The notes under the pieces are model-generated. The model was given only the letters and a program-made list of their open reading frames with translations. It was not told where the DNA came from and made no database searches. DNA of 64,000 nt from contig CAMQGK010000058.1 in NCBI GenBank assembly GCA_947000775.1, positions 1 to 64,000 on the forward strand, read 5' to 3'. Shown here piece after piece: positions 41,652-54,851 of the stretch (position 1 is the first letter of the stretch; every line of letters begins with the position of its first letter). The position numbers were made by a program, and so were the translations under genes. Source of the DNA: Pterois miles (lineage: Eukaryota; Chordata; Actinopteri; Perciformes; Scorpaenidae).

Positions 41652-43824
41652 ATGGGCACAAAAACCACTGTATTCAACCTCTCACGCCACCACAATTTGG
41701 ACCCCGCCACACACACATTACTGAGTAAAGGCCTATCTTTCATCCCCACCAAAACTGCCTCCAAAACAACAAGACAGGACCTACTTACTGACCTCCACAT
41801 TTACCACAGACGCCTCAAATTAGCAGCCTACTTTGGGCCACAAGCACCAACCAAACAAACACCTTTTCAACACCCTTCGGACTGGGAACCCCATATTGCG
41901 TCTCTCCCACCTCAACTCGTTACCCTAATACAGACAGATAACAAACATGCGACTGACATCCATTACACACCAGGAACCTCTAACCTGACACCCGCGGAGG
42001 AGTCAGCACTGAAGGAACTTATGGACAACAAGGACCTCATCATCAAACCCGCAGACAAAGGAAGTGCAGTGGTCATTATGGACCGCTCGGACTACATTCA
42101 GGAGGCTCTACGCCAACTCCAAGACACGGAGTACTACCAACACCTCTCGGCCCCCATCTACACGGAAACGGCGCACTTAATCCGTAACACCATCTCCACC
42201 TTGCTTTCCACCGGTAAAATTACACAACGGCAATTCAAGTATCTTCTAGGCCAACCTACACCTCGCCCTAGACAATTCTACTTACTTCCCAAAATCCACA
42301 AACCCCGCCACAAATGGACACACCCACTACACATTCCACCAGGCCGACCCATCATCTCTGATTGCGGAAGTGAAAGCTACGCAATAGCAGAGTATTTAGA
42401 TCACTTCCTCACCCCTCTTTCCACTGGCCACCCTAGCTACATTAAGGACACTCAGGATTTTCTTTCACGGGTCCAACAACTCACTCTTACAGAACCTTGT
42501 TTTCTGTTCACCATGGATGTCAACAGCTTGTACACAAACATTGACATCCCACTGGGCCTGAGAGCCATACAGAACATCTTCCTAAAACATCCAGATCCGA
42601 CCCGACCTGACGAAGTCCTCTTGAGACTACTTGAGATTAGTCTCACTCGCAATGACTTCCAATTCAACAACGAATGGTACCTTCAAATCAAGGGTACAGC
42701 CATGGGAAAACGCTTCGCACCAGCTTACGCAAACATTTACATGGCAGAATGGGAAACTGACGCATTCAAAAAGTGTACCCTCCTTCCACTCATCTACATG
42801 AGATATCTTGATGACATCTGGGGAATCTGGACACATACACTCCCAGAATTTGAAGTCTTTGTGCAAACCCTCAACGCACACCACGAATCAATCACACTTG
42901 AACCTCACATACACGAACACACAACAGATTTTCTTGACACCACCATTTTCAAAGGACCCAACTTTAACACGACTGGGAAGCTGGACACCAAACTTTTCTT
43001 CAAACCAACAGACACACACGCTCTACTACACAAAAAGAGCTTCCACCCTAAACACGTCTTTAGTGGGATTATCAAATCCCAACTCCTTCGCTTCTCACGC
43101 ATTTGCACACAACCACAGGACCGGGACCACGCAACAACAACACTTTTCAAAGCCCTACGTAAACGGGGCTATTCCAGAACCTTCCTACGCTCCGTTAGGA
43201 CATCCTTCAGAGAGAACCCTTCGAAAACACCTCAACAGAACAAACAGAGAATACCACTAATCCTCACACACTCGAGCATCAGCAACACAGCCTCTCGCAC
43301 CTTCAGGAACAACTTTGCACTTCACCTCCAAGACACAACACTAGGACGGAATTTCTCACTGATCTCAGCCTACCGGAAGAACCCAAATCTACAAAAACTT
43401 TTGGTTAGAGCTAACCTCAACCCCCCACCCAGGCAATCCTTCAAAAAAAAACCCCCTTAAAACTATCTACAATTCCAAAACGCACTTTAGTACCCCACTC
43501 CCCAAACACATCTCAACACAGCTCACCAATTACATCTACCTTGTTAGATGTAGTAGGTGTAACAAGAAATATGTGGGCGAAACAAGACACACACTGGAAA
43601 CCGCCTTGAAGGACATCCAAAGGACACCCCACTCTACACAACTCGCCAAACACTCCCGCAAACATGGAACGCAACAACTCACATTACAGCCCCTGGAACA
43701 AAACACACGTTGGACCGACACAGCACGGGAAAACCGTACTACCTACTGGATCCATAAACTCCACACACGCCACCCACAGGGACTTAACCAGCCTGCCCAA
43801 CAAAACTCACCACAAAAACCCTAA
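41652..43824 (+). pseudogene. ORF2 of B2: reverse transcriptase intact, GIY-YIG part frameshifted
   Basis: Reads as B1 ORF2 from ATG 41652 through all reverse transcriptase motifs, then shifts at an A-run of 9 (43443-43451; 8 in B1 and B3) and stops at 43460. The GIY-YIG part continues in another frame to 43824, again ending inside CCCTAA. A single-base homopolymer change is a classic long-read error as well as a natural slip. If real, it yields a polymerase without the endonuclease fold. Confidence 0.88.
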
Positions 43825-43908
43825 CCCTAAACCCCCCCCCCCCCTTCTTCTTCTCCCCCCCCCCCCCCCCCCCCCCTTTTTCTTCTTTCCCCCCCCCCCC
43901 CAACACCT

Positions 43909-43965
<57 letters not shown>

Positions 43966-44431
43966 CTTCTCACCTCAACCCTAACCCACGACCCAAACCC
44001 CAACCCTGACCTCTTACCCTAACCCTAACCCTAACCCTAACCCCAACACTGACCTCTTTTCCTAACCCTAACCCCAACCCTGACCCCTAACCCTAACCCT
44101 AACACTGACCTCTTTTCCTAACCCTAAACCCCCCCCCCCCCCCTAACCCTAACCCTAAACCCCCCCCCAACCCACCCTAACCCTAACCCTAACACTGACC
44201 TCTTTTCCTAACCCTACCCCCCCCCCCCCCCCCCCCACCCTAACCCTAACACTGACCTCTTTTCCTAACCCTAACCCTAACCCTAAACCCCCCCCCCCTA
44301 ACCCTAACCCCAACACTGACCTCTTTTCCTAACCCTAAACCCCCCCCCCTAACCCTAACCCTAACCCCCCCCCCCCCCCCCCAACCCTAACCCTAACACT
44401 GACCTCTTTTCCTAACCCTAACCCTTACCCT
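43825..44431. repeat. CCCTAA, poly-C and poly-T tract after B2 ORF2
   Basis: Counterpart of 34030-34620 with a longer T-run (about 43910-43965). Confidence 0.9.
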
Positions 44432-44654
44432 AATGCCACTATACACATTTCATGCTTTCCAAATCCACACCTACAACTTAGTATCCCACACTTTTTATTT
44501 TTCGCTTTCACACACTGTCTGCAATGCAAAGCAACTGTCTTGCATCTCAGACAAGTTGTTGTATCTATTATCATACAAACAACTCACACAAGGGTGCAGC
44601 AACTGTAAGCCCCCCTTCTATCACACTTACACTCCCCACACTTGCACTCCCCAC
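44432..44654 (+). repeat. Leader repeat (pLTR-like), left copy of B3
   Basis: Same as 24821-25043; right partner at 49186-49395. Confidence 0.7.
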
Positions 44655-44872
44655 TAACCCTAACCCTAACCCTAACCCTAACCCTGACCCCTAACCCTAA
44701 CAAAAACCCCCCACCCTAACCCTAACACTGACCTCTTTGCCTAACCCTAACCCTAACCCCCCCCCCCCCCCCCCAACCCTCAACCTACCCCCTTTTTTTT
44801 TTTTTTTTTTTTTTTCTCCTCTTTTCTCTCTCCAAAAAAATGTTTTGGAAATGAAGCTCAACTGATCCATAA

Positions 44873-44931
<59 letters not shown>

Positions 44932-44978
44932 CACTACAAAAAAAAGGGTTTTGGAAATGAAGCTGAACTGATCCATAA

Positions 44979-45027
<49 letters not shown>

Positions 45028-45040
45028 CTTCCCAACACCT
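44655..45040. repeat. CCCTAA, poly-C and poly-T tract with duplicated core (B3)
   Basis: Counterpart of 25044-25420; only run lengths differ. Confidence 0.85.
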
Positions 45041-45959
45041 TTCCCAACTCTAGCTCTTACCTTGCCCGCGACCCCTGACCCTAGCCTCACTTTTTACCCC
45101 CAACACAGACCCTAACCCTAACCCCTAATCCTACACCCTATCCCCTTACTCTAACCCCAACCATAACCAGGCCCCTGACCCCTAACCCTGACCCCAATAT
45201 TACCCCTGTCTCCTAACTCTGACCCTAACCTTACTTTTACTTAGACCCTTACAAATCTGACCCTACACATAAAAACACATTTACACACCCATCACTCTGT
45301 CATATACCTACAAAACACTAAAACATAACTACAATATCACGTACCTACATTTCTCCCATATTATCACTCTAAACACAATTACATATCCTTTAGCCTTCAC
45401 CACACTACATCCTATACCACTATCCCTACCACCACTACACCTCTCCCATATTAAGACACTAAAACACTATTACATATACTATACTTAAACCACACTACCC
45501 CATCCCGGTTGCTCCCTCCGAATCTTTTTCTTTTAACATACCCATATACTGCATGTTCACATGCAATATATGAGCTACTGGGCATTACAGCCTTCAGGCC
45601 AACCCAGAGGGGCACATACCCCTCCAACTTAACTTTATGTCTCACACTACTCCCTTATATACCCCACACATTCCCTAACCCCTCCTCCCATTTACCACAC
45701 CCACCTCCCTTTCCACACCCATGATCACAACCACATCCACACCCACTACCACACCTCCCTTCCTACTCCTATCCATACCACTCCTCCTCAATTTACATAC
45801 AAAAAACACACACAATTCTGCACCCTTCCAAAGGGACACATCACACACATACACTACCCCTACTCCTACCTCCTCTATCCACTGAACAGATTCACTTCTG
45901 GTAAGTCCACCTTTCACACTTCTATCTCTCCACCCTCTCCCTCTCTTTTTACATTCTCC

Positions 45960-46050
45960 CAAGATCTGGGGTTGTGCGGTGTATGGAACACAGATCTTGC
46001 ATTTCCAAGCAGACTCAGGGGTCGTGCGGTGTATGGGACACTGAGCTGCT
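45960..46050 (+). ncRNA. Twin hairpins with a shared loop (B3)
   Basis: Identical to the B1 pair. Confidence 0.75.
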
Positions 46051-48963
46051 CTCTCCACACAAGAAGAAGACAGACTCTTCAGACCTGCTTAGGCTGACCC
46101 CTGATACCTCACGGTGACAACAAAAGGGTACATGCTGAACAGGTGGTAAGTATGCGGCCCCCCGTGTCCCGACTCTAGGGCAGCACTGCGGGAGTGGTGG
46201 TTCAGGGTATCAGAACCTTAAACGTCACCCAGTCTTCTATGAGGAATAGCCTCACACACACCACAGCACATACCACACCACACACGTCTAAAACTTTTCC
46301 TCCATCCCACAATCTGCTTAGGGATTGTGCCGTGGATGCACCGGGACCTAGACCTTATTTTTTATTTTTTTCTTATTTCTCTCATTTCTCTTATTTTTTT
46401 TTCTCTCATTTTTATTTTTTTGTTGTTTTCCCATCCCACAGTCTGCTTAGGGATTGTGCCGTGGATGCACCGGGACCTAGGACATTTTCTTTCAAAACAA
46501 TGTAATTATTTTCTTATTCGTTCCTTATTTATGTACTTTATCTTTCAAATCTCCTCAAAAAATAACTCATTAGTGGCTAGAGTAGTGTAGCTTAGGAGAG
46601 ACACACCCCGAAGACTGCGCATCTTCGGCGGGACCTCCTTGGGTGAGAGTGTCTTGTGATAAGCGGTCGAAACACTCTATGATCCCAGGGCACACAACTG
46701 AGGATGTGTCTCCAGTGAGCAGGTACAGGGTCTAGGGTCAAATCGGACACAACCACACAGTTGTGTACGCATTTGGGATCTCGTGGGTTAACAAAAAGCC
46801 CCCGTATCCTAAAACACAGACAAGGGAAACATATCGGGACCACCTCTGGGTTTCCGCTTTTGGAGCTTCATGGACAGAAATGTTCCTGTACTCTTAAAAC
46901 CAGATTCTCATTTCCTTACCAATTTCCCGACAAAATTGTGAGTGGCCACCTACCAGTGCGGACTGAGGGTGGGGCTCACAATGACCTTATTCACCCTGCT
47001 CACTTACTTACAATAAATTCTAAAAAAAACAAAACAACTTCTATAACTAATGAATAAATCAGAAACCAACATTTGAAAATAAAAATCTAACCACACCTAG
47101 GAATAGATGAACACCTCTCCCTACCACCCTGTAACGACTCTTCTACACTACCTCCACACCATTACCTACAACAATCAAACACATTTACATTTGACTACAC
47201 AGTACCCATACATACTACCTACTGTCTCAATGGCTTATCCAATACAGACAGTTATGACAACACACTGCAATTTTAACCAGATACATTTTTACATTTCTAA
47301 CACCCATACATACTTTATACGGTTGGATTGGCTTATCCACCAACATAGACAAGATACATTAAACCTTGTCACTAGAATTTCCTCACATACCACCACTTAC
47401 ACATATTCTTTACACACACTACTAACACTCACAACTCTCCCCCACCCCTTCCTACCACCCTGTAACGACTCTTCTACACTACCTCCACACCATTACCTAT
47501 AACAATCAAACACATTTACATTTGACTACACAGTACCCATACATACTACCTACTGTCTCAATGGCTTATCCAATACAGACAGTTATGGAAACACACTGCA
47601 ATCTTAACCAGATACATTTTACATTTCTAAACACCCATACATACTTTATACGGTTGGATTGGCTTATCCACCAACATAGACAAGATACATTTAACCTTGT
47701 CTCCGGAATTTCCTCATATACCACAACTTACACATATTCTTTACACACACTACTAACACTCACAACTCTCCCCCACCCCTCCCTACCACCCTGTAACGAC
47801 TCTTCTACACTACCTCCACACCATTACCTACAACAATCACACACATTTACATTTGACTACACAGCATCCATACATAATACCTACTGTCTCAACGGCTTAT
47901 CCAATACAGACAGTTATGGAAACACACTGCAATTTTGACCAGACACATCTTACAATTTTTATACTGTTGGTTTGCCTTATCCACCGACACAGATAGGATA
48001 CATTAAACACTACCACAATTTACACATAATTTATCCCGCACACTACAAACACTATTTACATTCCACACACCCATACACCCTTCCCACTCACCATCACGGA
48101 CAGTGAAAACTGACCACTCTCACACTTCATAACCTAACTACTCTATATCACCACATAATCAAATACACACATTTTCTACCATACCACAGTGAACACTCGG
48201 AAATACCCTTACGGGTCTTCCGCTGTTGGGGTCTCGTGGACAGACATGTCCCTGTACCCTTAAATACAGACCTTTCACACCTGACGGTATGGATGGCTTA
48301 CCCACCAATACAGACAGGATTACTTGACCACTGTGTCCCACTACACTATATACCTGACAGACTCACACATCCACCCATACAAACTCCCTACTGATTTATA
48401 CACTTCATCACCAACACAGATACAGCTAATATAATCACCAAACTCCTAACCCACTCATACATCATTTATCATACATAACCTAGCCACTCCATATTACCAC
48501 ATATCCAAACACACACATATTATACCAAAAACACAACCATATCACAGTGAACACTCGGAAACACCCTCAAGGGTCTTCTGCCTACCAATAAAACACACAC
48601 ATTCCCCACCTTCCATACATTCTTATAACTATTCTCCTACCCAGCATACACACCATTTCTACTATCAAACGCAATTTCATTTTAATACACTTTACATTCC
48701 AGACACACATACACACTCCCTACTATTTGGACGCACCTACCCACCTGTACATAACTCTTACCCTTAACTCACCCTTACCCCAACCTCACTTTACCTTATG
48801 CTTACTCTAACCATCACCTCTACCCGGACCCCTAATAATCACATACCCACCTCCCTCCCTCACCCTCCCTTCCCCCCTCCCTCCACCTCTTCTCCACTAC
48901 ACCCCAGTTTTCGCACTACACCTACTTCTACACACAATTTCTAAATAAGACCTAGTGACTTAC

Positions 48964-49052
48964 GGGGGGTGACATGGGGACTAACATGCGCCGGCCAGTG
49001 CCTTGCCGTTGTCTCTCAACAAAACCTCACTGCTATGCAGTCAGGGAGAGAC
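48964..49052 (+). ncRNA. Conserved RNA-structure element (B3)
   Basis: Same as 29352-29440. Confidence 0.7.
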
Positions 49053-49185
49053 TCTGGGTTAAACACACCAACCTAACCTATGCCAGAGCCTCGGACCAGC
49101 CCCGGTCATTCAACCCAGGAAATCACTAGGTCCACACTCAGTTATCCGAGTTATTTCCACATTTTACATTATACATTATATCTTT

Positions 49186-49395
49186 AATGCCACTATACAC
49201 ATTTCATGCTTTCCAATCCACACCTACAACTTAGTATCCCACACATTTTATTTTTCGCTTTCACACACTCACTGTCTGCAATGCAAAGCAACTGTCTTGT
49301 ATCTCAGACAAGTTGTTGTATCTATTATCATACAAACAACTCACACAAGGGTGCAGCAACTGTAAGCCCCCTTCTATCACACTTGCACTCCCCAC
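49186..49395 (+). promoter_or_regulatory. ORF1 leader of B3 (right copy of the pLTR-like repeat)
   Basis: Same block as 29574-29783. Confidence 0.55.
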
Positions 49396-49524
49396 AACAC
49401 AACATTGATACTTCTACTATATCACCTTTTTGACTATATGATCACTCACCTTCTCACTCTGCTTCTCCCTCCCTCCTCTCCCCAAAAAACCCCCTACCCC
49501 TCCCACCTTTCCCCAGCTCTTCCA

Positions 49525-50895
49525 ATGGCTCACACGGACGACTTTGTCGCACTTGTGCACCTCCTCAAAAAGTACATCTTTACCCACCACCACCAATCAC
49601 TACTTCCAACACAACCACACGACCCACTCCCACCCTTCATCCAACGGGTGGAACACCACATTATCAGGACCATTAATCCCATCTGTCCATCGGAAGCTAC
49701 CTACCTTTGGAGTCATCATAACGCTAAAACATGGTCCGCCGCAACAGTCCACATGCTCACAGACCATTACCAACAACTACTGGAACAAACCAAAAAGGAC
49801 ATCTTCCCCCTCTGGGTCCCCAACTGGGACAGGGCACTAGCAATAGCAAAACGCAGAGCAAAAATCGACAATCACCATATCCAGGACGTCTCCTTCGAGG
49901 CGGTCACACAAATGTTGACCACTATTATGGCAACCACTCCCCCTGGGGACTTACCCAGCAGCCACTTGGGTATCCCCTTACTTCCCACACCCACACCTCC
50001 TCCTACCCAGACCATTGAACACCACCCTATTACCCCACAACCCACCACTATACCCGAGCCTACCCACACAGACGACTTTAGTGAAATGATACACCTCCTT
50101 CAAAAACACACCCTCGCACATCATAAAGCAGCAAACTTACCTTCTACACCAGGAGACCCACTCCCAAACTTCCTCAAAACCTTAGAGGATTACCTTATTA
50201 CAACCATCCAACCCTTCTGCCCATCAGAGTTTAGCAACTTATGGGCACACCATAATGCCAAAACTTGGTCTACAGCCACAGTGGCCATGCTAAAAGACCA
50301 CTACCAACTCATTCAGGAAAACGTCAGAAAGGAAATCTATTCCCTTTTTGTCCCGGATTGGCCAAGGGCTTTAGCAGTAGCCAAACGCAGAGCCCTAAAA
50401 ACCAAACCACACATCAGTAACACCTCCTTTAACGCCACCGAACAGATGCTTACCACCCTACTCTCACCACATCTGAGGGAGAAAGGGGACAGTTTCCCCC
50501 CCCTCCCCTCTCCGCCAATTAATCAGGACCACCTACCTCCAAGTCTCTCGGACCATGCCCTTGAGCAAACCCCTCCCCGACCCTCTCCCCCCCGCACACC
50601 GGACCAGGATGAGGGAGACAGTACTGACACGGAAGAAAGATTAAACACACTTCTTCAATTAGCGGGTTATGACTCTCCTACACCTGCAAACACCCCACAC
50701 ACACCCTCACCGGAACCGCAACCCACAACACATACAGTGCAAGTTGAGATACACGCAGCACCCCTTACCCAACCCACCAGGCCCGCACGCAGGCCCTTTT
50801 CACTCACCCCACTCTACCCTCCCTCCTCCCCTTCTTCCTCTTTCTCTTCCTCCCTTCTCACTCCCCCCACCCCCCCTCTAAAAAACCACGTCTGA
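49525..50895 (+). CDS. ORF1 of B3, N-terminal part (duplicated domain)
   Basis: Starts MAHTDDF at 49525. Same protein as B1; the C-run near 50863-50877 is C6-A-C7, again leaving the SGNH domain out of frame. Confidence 0.8.
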   Translation: MAHTDDFVALVHLLKKYIFTHHHQSLLPTQPHDPLPPFIQRVEHHIIRTINPICPSEATYLWSHHNAKTWSAATVHMLTDHYQQLLEQTKKDIFPLWVPNWDRALAIAKRRAKIDNHHIQDVSFEAVTQMLTTIMATTPPGDLPSSHLGIPLLPTPTPPPTQTIEHHPITPQPTTIPEPTHTDDFSEMIHLLQKHTLAHHKAANLPSTPGDPLPNFLKTLEDYLITTIQPFCPSEFSNLWAHHNAKTWSTATVAMLKDHYQLIQENVRKEIYSLFVPDWPRALAVAKRRALKTKPHISNTSFNATEQMLTTLLSPHLREKGDSFPPLPSPPINQDHLPPSLSDHALEQTPPRPSPPRTPDQDEGDSTDTEERLNTLLQLAGYDSPTPANTPHTPSPEPQPTTHTVQVEIHAAPLTQPTRPARRPFSLTPLYPPSSPSSSFSSSLLTPPTPPLKNHV

Positions 50896-50915
50896 CACCC
50901 AATACCACCCTCCAC

Positions 50916-51434
50916 ATGATCCATCCCCACAACGGGGATAAACACAAACAATGGAAGTGTACACCTTCAAGACCAATCCTCATCCTAGGAGACTCCAATT
51001 TAAAAACTACCCTCCACGACCCTAATTCCAACATTCAAATTGACTGTTACCCGGGTGCCAGACTCACCCACGCACTATCCATCCTGAAAAACACCGAACC
51101 AAACACTCAAGTTACCACACTGATCCTCTCCTTCGGCATTAATGACAGATCCTATACATTTAACAACAACACCAAAACTACAATCCGGGACCTATTATTA
51201 CGGGCCAAAGCAATCTTCCCCAAAGCAACAATTTGGATCCCACTCCTTAATTACAGCGAACACCTTCCTGAACACATGAAAAACAACCTTTCACAGATCA
51301 ATCAAACAATCAGAGATTTTAGGGCATACATCCCAGCATTACCCACCGCACAATTTCAAACCCACGCAGACCACATCCATTGGATGCACAAAACCACTCA
51401 AAACATGTACACACACTGGAAAAATTTTCTGTAA
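50916..51434 (+). CDS. ORF1 of B3, C-terminal part: SGNH/GDSL-like domain
   Basis: 172 residues, same sequence as B1, with GDSN, YPG, GIND and DHIHW blocks. Confidence 0.8.
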   Translation: MIHPHNGDKHKQWKCTPSRPILILGDSNLKTTLHDPNSNIQIDCYPGARLTHALSILKNTEPNTQVTTLILSFGINDRSYTFNNNTKTTIRDLLLRAKAIFPKATIWIPLLNYSEHLPEHMKNNLSQINQTIRDFRAYIPALPTAQFQTHADHIHWMHKTTQNMYTHWKNFL

Positions 51435-51469
51435 AGCCCATTCCTATGCAAAACCCAGTATCAACAGGA

Positions 51470-53641
51470 ATGGGCACAAAAACCACTGTATTCAACCTCT
51501 CACGCCACCACAATTTGGACCCCGCCACACACACATTACTGAGTAAAGGCCTATCTTTCATCCCCACCAAAACTGCCTCCAAAACAACAAGACAGGACCT
51601 ACTTACTGACCTCCACATTTACCACAGACGCCTCAAATTAGCAGCCTACTTTGGGCCACAAGCACCAACCAAACAAACACCTTTTCAACACCCTTCGGAC
51701 TGGGAACCCCATATTGCGTCTCTCCCACCTCAACTCGTTACCCTAATACAGACAGATAACAAACATGCGACTGACATCCATTACACACCAGGAACCTCTA
51801 ACCTGACACCCGCGGAGGAGTCAGCACTGAAGGAACTTATGGACAACAAGGACCTCATCATCAAACCCGCAGACAAAGGAAGTGCAGTGGTCATTATGGA
51901 CCGCTCGGACTACATTCAGGAGGCTCTACGCCAACTCCAAGACACGGAGTACTACCAACACCTCTCGGCCCCCATCTACACGGAAACGGCGCACTTAATC
52001 CGTAACACCATCTCCACCTTGCTTTCCACCGGTAAAATTACACAACGGCAATTCAAGTATCTTCTAGGCCAACCTACACCTCGCCCTAGACAATTCTACT
52101 TACTTCCCAAAATCCACAAACCCCGCCACAAATGGACACACCCACTACACATTCCACCAGGCCGACCCATCATCTCTGATTGCGGAAGTGAAAGCTACGC
52201 AATAGCAGAGTATTTAGATCACTTCCTCACCCCTCTTTCCACTGGCCACCCTAGCTACATTAAGGACACTCAGGATTTTCTTTCACGGGTCCAACAACTC
52301 ACTCTTACAGAACCTTGTTTTCTGTTCACCATGGATGTCAACAGCTTGTACACAAACATTGACATCCCACTGGGCCTGAGAGCCATACAGAACATCTTCC
52401 TAAAACATCCAGATCCGACCCGACCTGACGAAGTCCTCTTGAGACTACTTGAGATTAGTCTCACTCGCAATGACTTCCAATTCAACAACGAATGGTACCT
52501 TCAAATCAAGGGTACAGCCATGGGAAAACGCTTCGCACCAGCTTACGCAAACATTTACATGGCAGAATGGGAAACTGACGCATTCAAAAAGTGTACCCTC
52601 CTTCCACTCATCTACATGAGATATCTTGATGACATCTGGGGAATCTGGACACATACACTCCCAGAATTTGAAGTCTTTGTGCAAACCCTCAACGCACACC
52701 ACGAATCAATCACACTTGAACCTCACATACACGAACACACAACAGATTTTCTTGACACCACCATTTTCAAAGGACCCAACTTTAACACGACTGGGAAGCT
52801 GGACACCAAACTTTTCTTCAAACCAACAGACACACACGCTCTACTACACAAAAAGAGCTTCCACCCTAAACACGTCTTTAGTGGGATTATCAAATCCCAA
52901 CTCCTTCGCTTCTCACGCATTTGCACACAACCACAGGACCGGGACCACGCAACAACAACACTTTTCAAAGCCCTACGTAAACGGGGCTATTCCAGAACCT
53001 TCCTACGCTCCGTTAGGACATCCTTCAGAGAGAACCCTTCGAAAACACCTCAACAGAACAAACAGAGAATACCACTAATCCTCACACACTCGAGCATCAG
53101 CAACACAGCCTCTCGCACCTTCAGGAACAACTTTGCACTTCACCTCCAAGACACAACACTAGGACGGAATTTCTCACTGATCTCAGCCTACCGGAAGAAC
53201 CCAAATCTACAAAAACTTTTGGTTAGAGCTAACCTCAACCCCCCACCCAGGCAATCCTTCAAAAAAAACCCCCTTAAAACTATCTACAATTCCAAAACGC
53301 ACTTTAGTACCCCACTCCCCAAACACATCTCAACACAGCTCACCAATTACATCTACCTTGTTAGATGTAGTAGGTGTAACAAGAAATATGTGGGCGAAAC
53401 AAGACACACACTGGAAACCGCCTTGAAGGACATCCAAAGGACACCCCACTCTACACAACTCGCCAAACACTCCCGCAAACATGGAACGCAACAACTCACA
53501 TTACAGCCCCTGGAACAAAACACACGTTGGACCGACACAGCACGGGAAAACCGTACTACCTACTGGATCCATAAACTCCACACACGCCACCCACAGGGAC
53601 TTAACCAGCCTGCCCAACAAAACTCACCACAAAAACCCTAA
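51470..53641 (+). CDS. ORF2 of B3: reverse transcriptase with a degenerate GIY-YIG domain
   Basis: Uninterrupted 723-residue frame matching B1, with motif A Asp, YLDD, and the GIY-YIG fold with Ala and Thr in place of catalytic Arg and Glu. Ends in the first CCCTAA. With B1 this is the best candidate for a functional polymerase in the window. Confidence 0.92.
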   Translation: MGTKTTVFNLSRHHNLDPATHTLLSKGLSFIPTKTASKTTRQDLLTDLHIYHRRLKLAAYFGPQAPTKQTPFQHPSDWEPHIASLPPQLVTLIQTDNKHATDIHYTPGTSNLTPAEESALKELMDNKDLIIKPADKGSAVVIMDRSDYIQEALRQLQDTEYYQHLSAPIYTETAHLIRNTISTLLSTGKITQRQFKYLLGQPTPRPRQFYLLPKIHKPRHKWTHPLHIPPGRPIISDCGSESYAIAEYLDHFLTPLSTGHPSYIKDTQDFLSRVQQLTLTEPCFLFTMDVNSLYTNIDIPLGLRAIQNIFLKHPDPTRPDEVLLRLLEISLTRNDFQFNNEWYLQIKGTAMGKRFAPAYANIYMAEWETDAFKKCTLLPLIYMRYLDDIWGIWTHTLPEFEVFVQTLNAHHESITLEPHIHEHTTDFLDTTIFKGPNFNTTGKLDTKLFFKPTDTHALLHKKSFHPKHVFSGIIKSQLLRFSRICTQPQDRDHATTTLFKALRKRGYSRTFLRSVRTSFRENPSKTPQQNKQRIPLILTHSSISNTASRTFRNNFALHLQDTTLGRNFSLISAYRKNPNLQKLLVRANLNPPPRQSFKKNPLKTIYNSKTHFSTPLPKHISTQLTNYIYLVRCSRCNKKYVGETRHTLETALKDIQRTPHSTQLAKHSRKHGTQQLTLQPLEQNTRWTDTARENRTTYWIHKLHTRHPQGLNQPAQQNSPQKP

Positions 53642-53735
53642 CCCTAAACCCCCCCCCCCCCCCCTTCTTCTTCTCCTTCCCCCCCCCCCCCCCCCCCCCC
53701 CCCCTTTTTCTTCCCTCCCCCCCCCCCCAACACCT

Positions 53736-53791
<56 letters not shown>

Positions 53792-54256
53792 CTCACCTCA
53801 ACCCTAACCCACGACCCAAACCCCAACCCTGACCTCTTACCCTAACCCTAACCCTAACCCTAACCCCAACACTGACCTCTTTTCCTAACCCTAACCCCAA
53901 CCCTGACCCCTAACCCTAACCCTAACACTGACCTCTTTTCCTAACCCTAAACCCCCCCCCCCCCCCTAACCCTAACCCTAAACCCCCCCCCAACCCACCC
54001 TAACCCTAACCCTAACACTGACCTCTTTTCCTAACCCTAACCCCCCCCCCCCCCCCCCCACCCTAACCCTAACACTGACCTCTTTTCCTAACCCTAACCC
54101 TAACCCTAAACCCCCCCCCCCCCTAACCCTAACCCCAACACTGACCTCTTTTCCTAACCCTAAACCCCCCCCCCTAACCCTAACCCTAAACCCCCCCCCC
54201 CCCCCCCAACCCTAACCCTAACACTGACCTCTTTTCCTAACCCTAACCCTTACCCT
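53642..54256. repeat. CCCTAA, poly-C and poly-T tract after B3 ORF2
   Basis: Counterpart of 34030-34620; the first C-run is broken by CTTCTTCTTCTCCTT and the later block reads CTTCCCTCC. Confidence 0.9.
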
Positions 54257-54697
54257 AATGCCACTATACACATTTCATGCTTTCCAAATCCACACCTACA
54301 ACTTAGTATCCCACACTTTTTATTTTTCGCTTTCACACACTGTCTGCAATGCAAAGCAACTGTCTTGCATCTCAGACAAGTTGTTGTATCTATTATCATA
54401 CAAACAACTCACACAAGGGTGCAGCAACTGTAAGCCCCCCTTCTATCACACTTACACTCCCCACACTTGCACTCCCCACTAACCCTAACCCTAACCCTAA
54501 CCCTAACCCTGACCCCTAACCCTAACAAAAACCCCCCACCCTAACCCTAACACTGACCTCTTTGCCTAACCCTAACCCTAACCCCCCCCCCCCCCCCCAA
54601 CCCTCAACCTACCCCCTTTTTTTTTTTTTTTTTTTTTTTTCTCCTCTTTTCTCTCTCCAAAAAAATGTTTTGGAAATGAAGCTCAACTGATCCATAA

Positions 54698-54749
<52 letters not shown>

Positions 54750-54796
54750 CACTACAAAAAAAAGGGTTTTGGAAATGAAGCTGAACTGATCCATAA

Positions 54797-54851
<55 letters not shown>

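Larger units (their letters stand above)
34621..44431 (+). mobile_element. Tandem unit B2
   Basis: A 9.81-kb unit nearly identical to B1. Differences are mainly homopolymer lengths: C6-A-C6 at the ORF1 C-run and A9 instead of A8 in ORF2, which breaks ORF2. Confidence 0.9.
45041..49185 (+). other. Non-coding spacer module of B3
   Basis: Same contents as the B1 spacer at an offset of 19612: twin hairpins 45960-46050, possible intron 46146-46441, 331-bp repeats 47123-48052, CGGAA hairpins 48198-48580, structured element 48964-49052. Confidence 0.7.
44432..54256 (+). mobile_element. Tandem unit B3
   Basis: A 9.83-kb unit nearly identical to B1, with intact ORF2 and C6-A-C7 at the ORF1 C-run. 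The spacer has small T-run changes near 46400. Confidence 0.9.
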
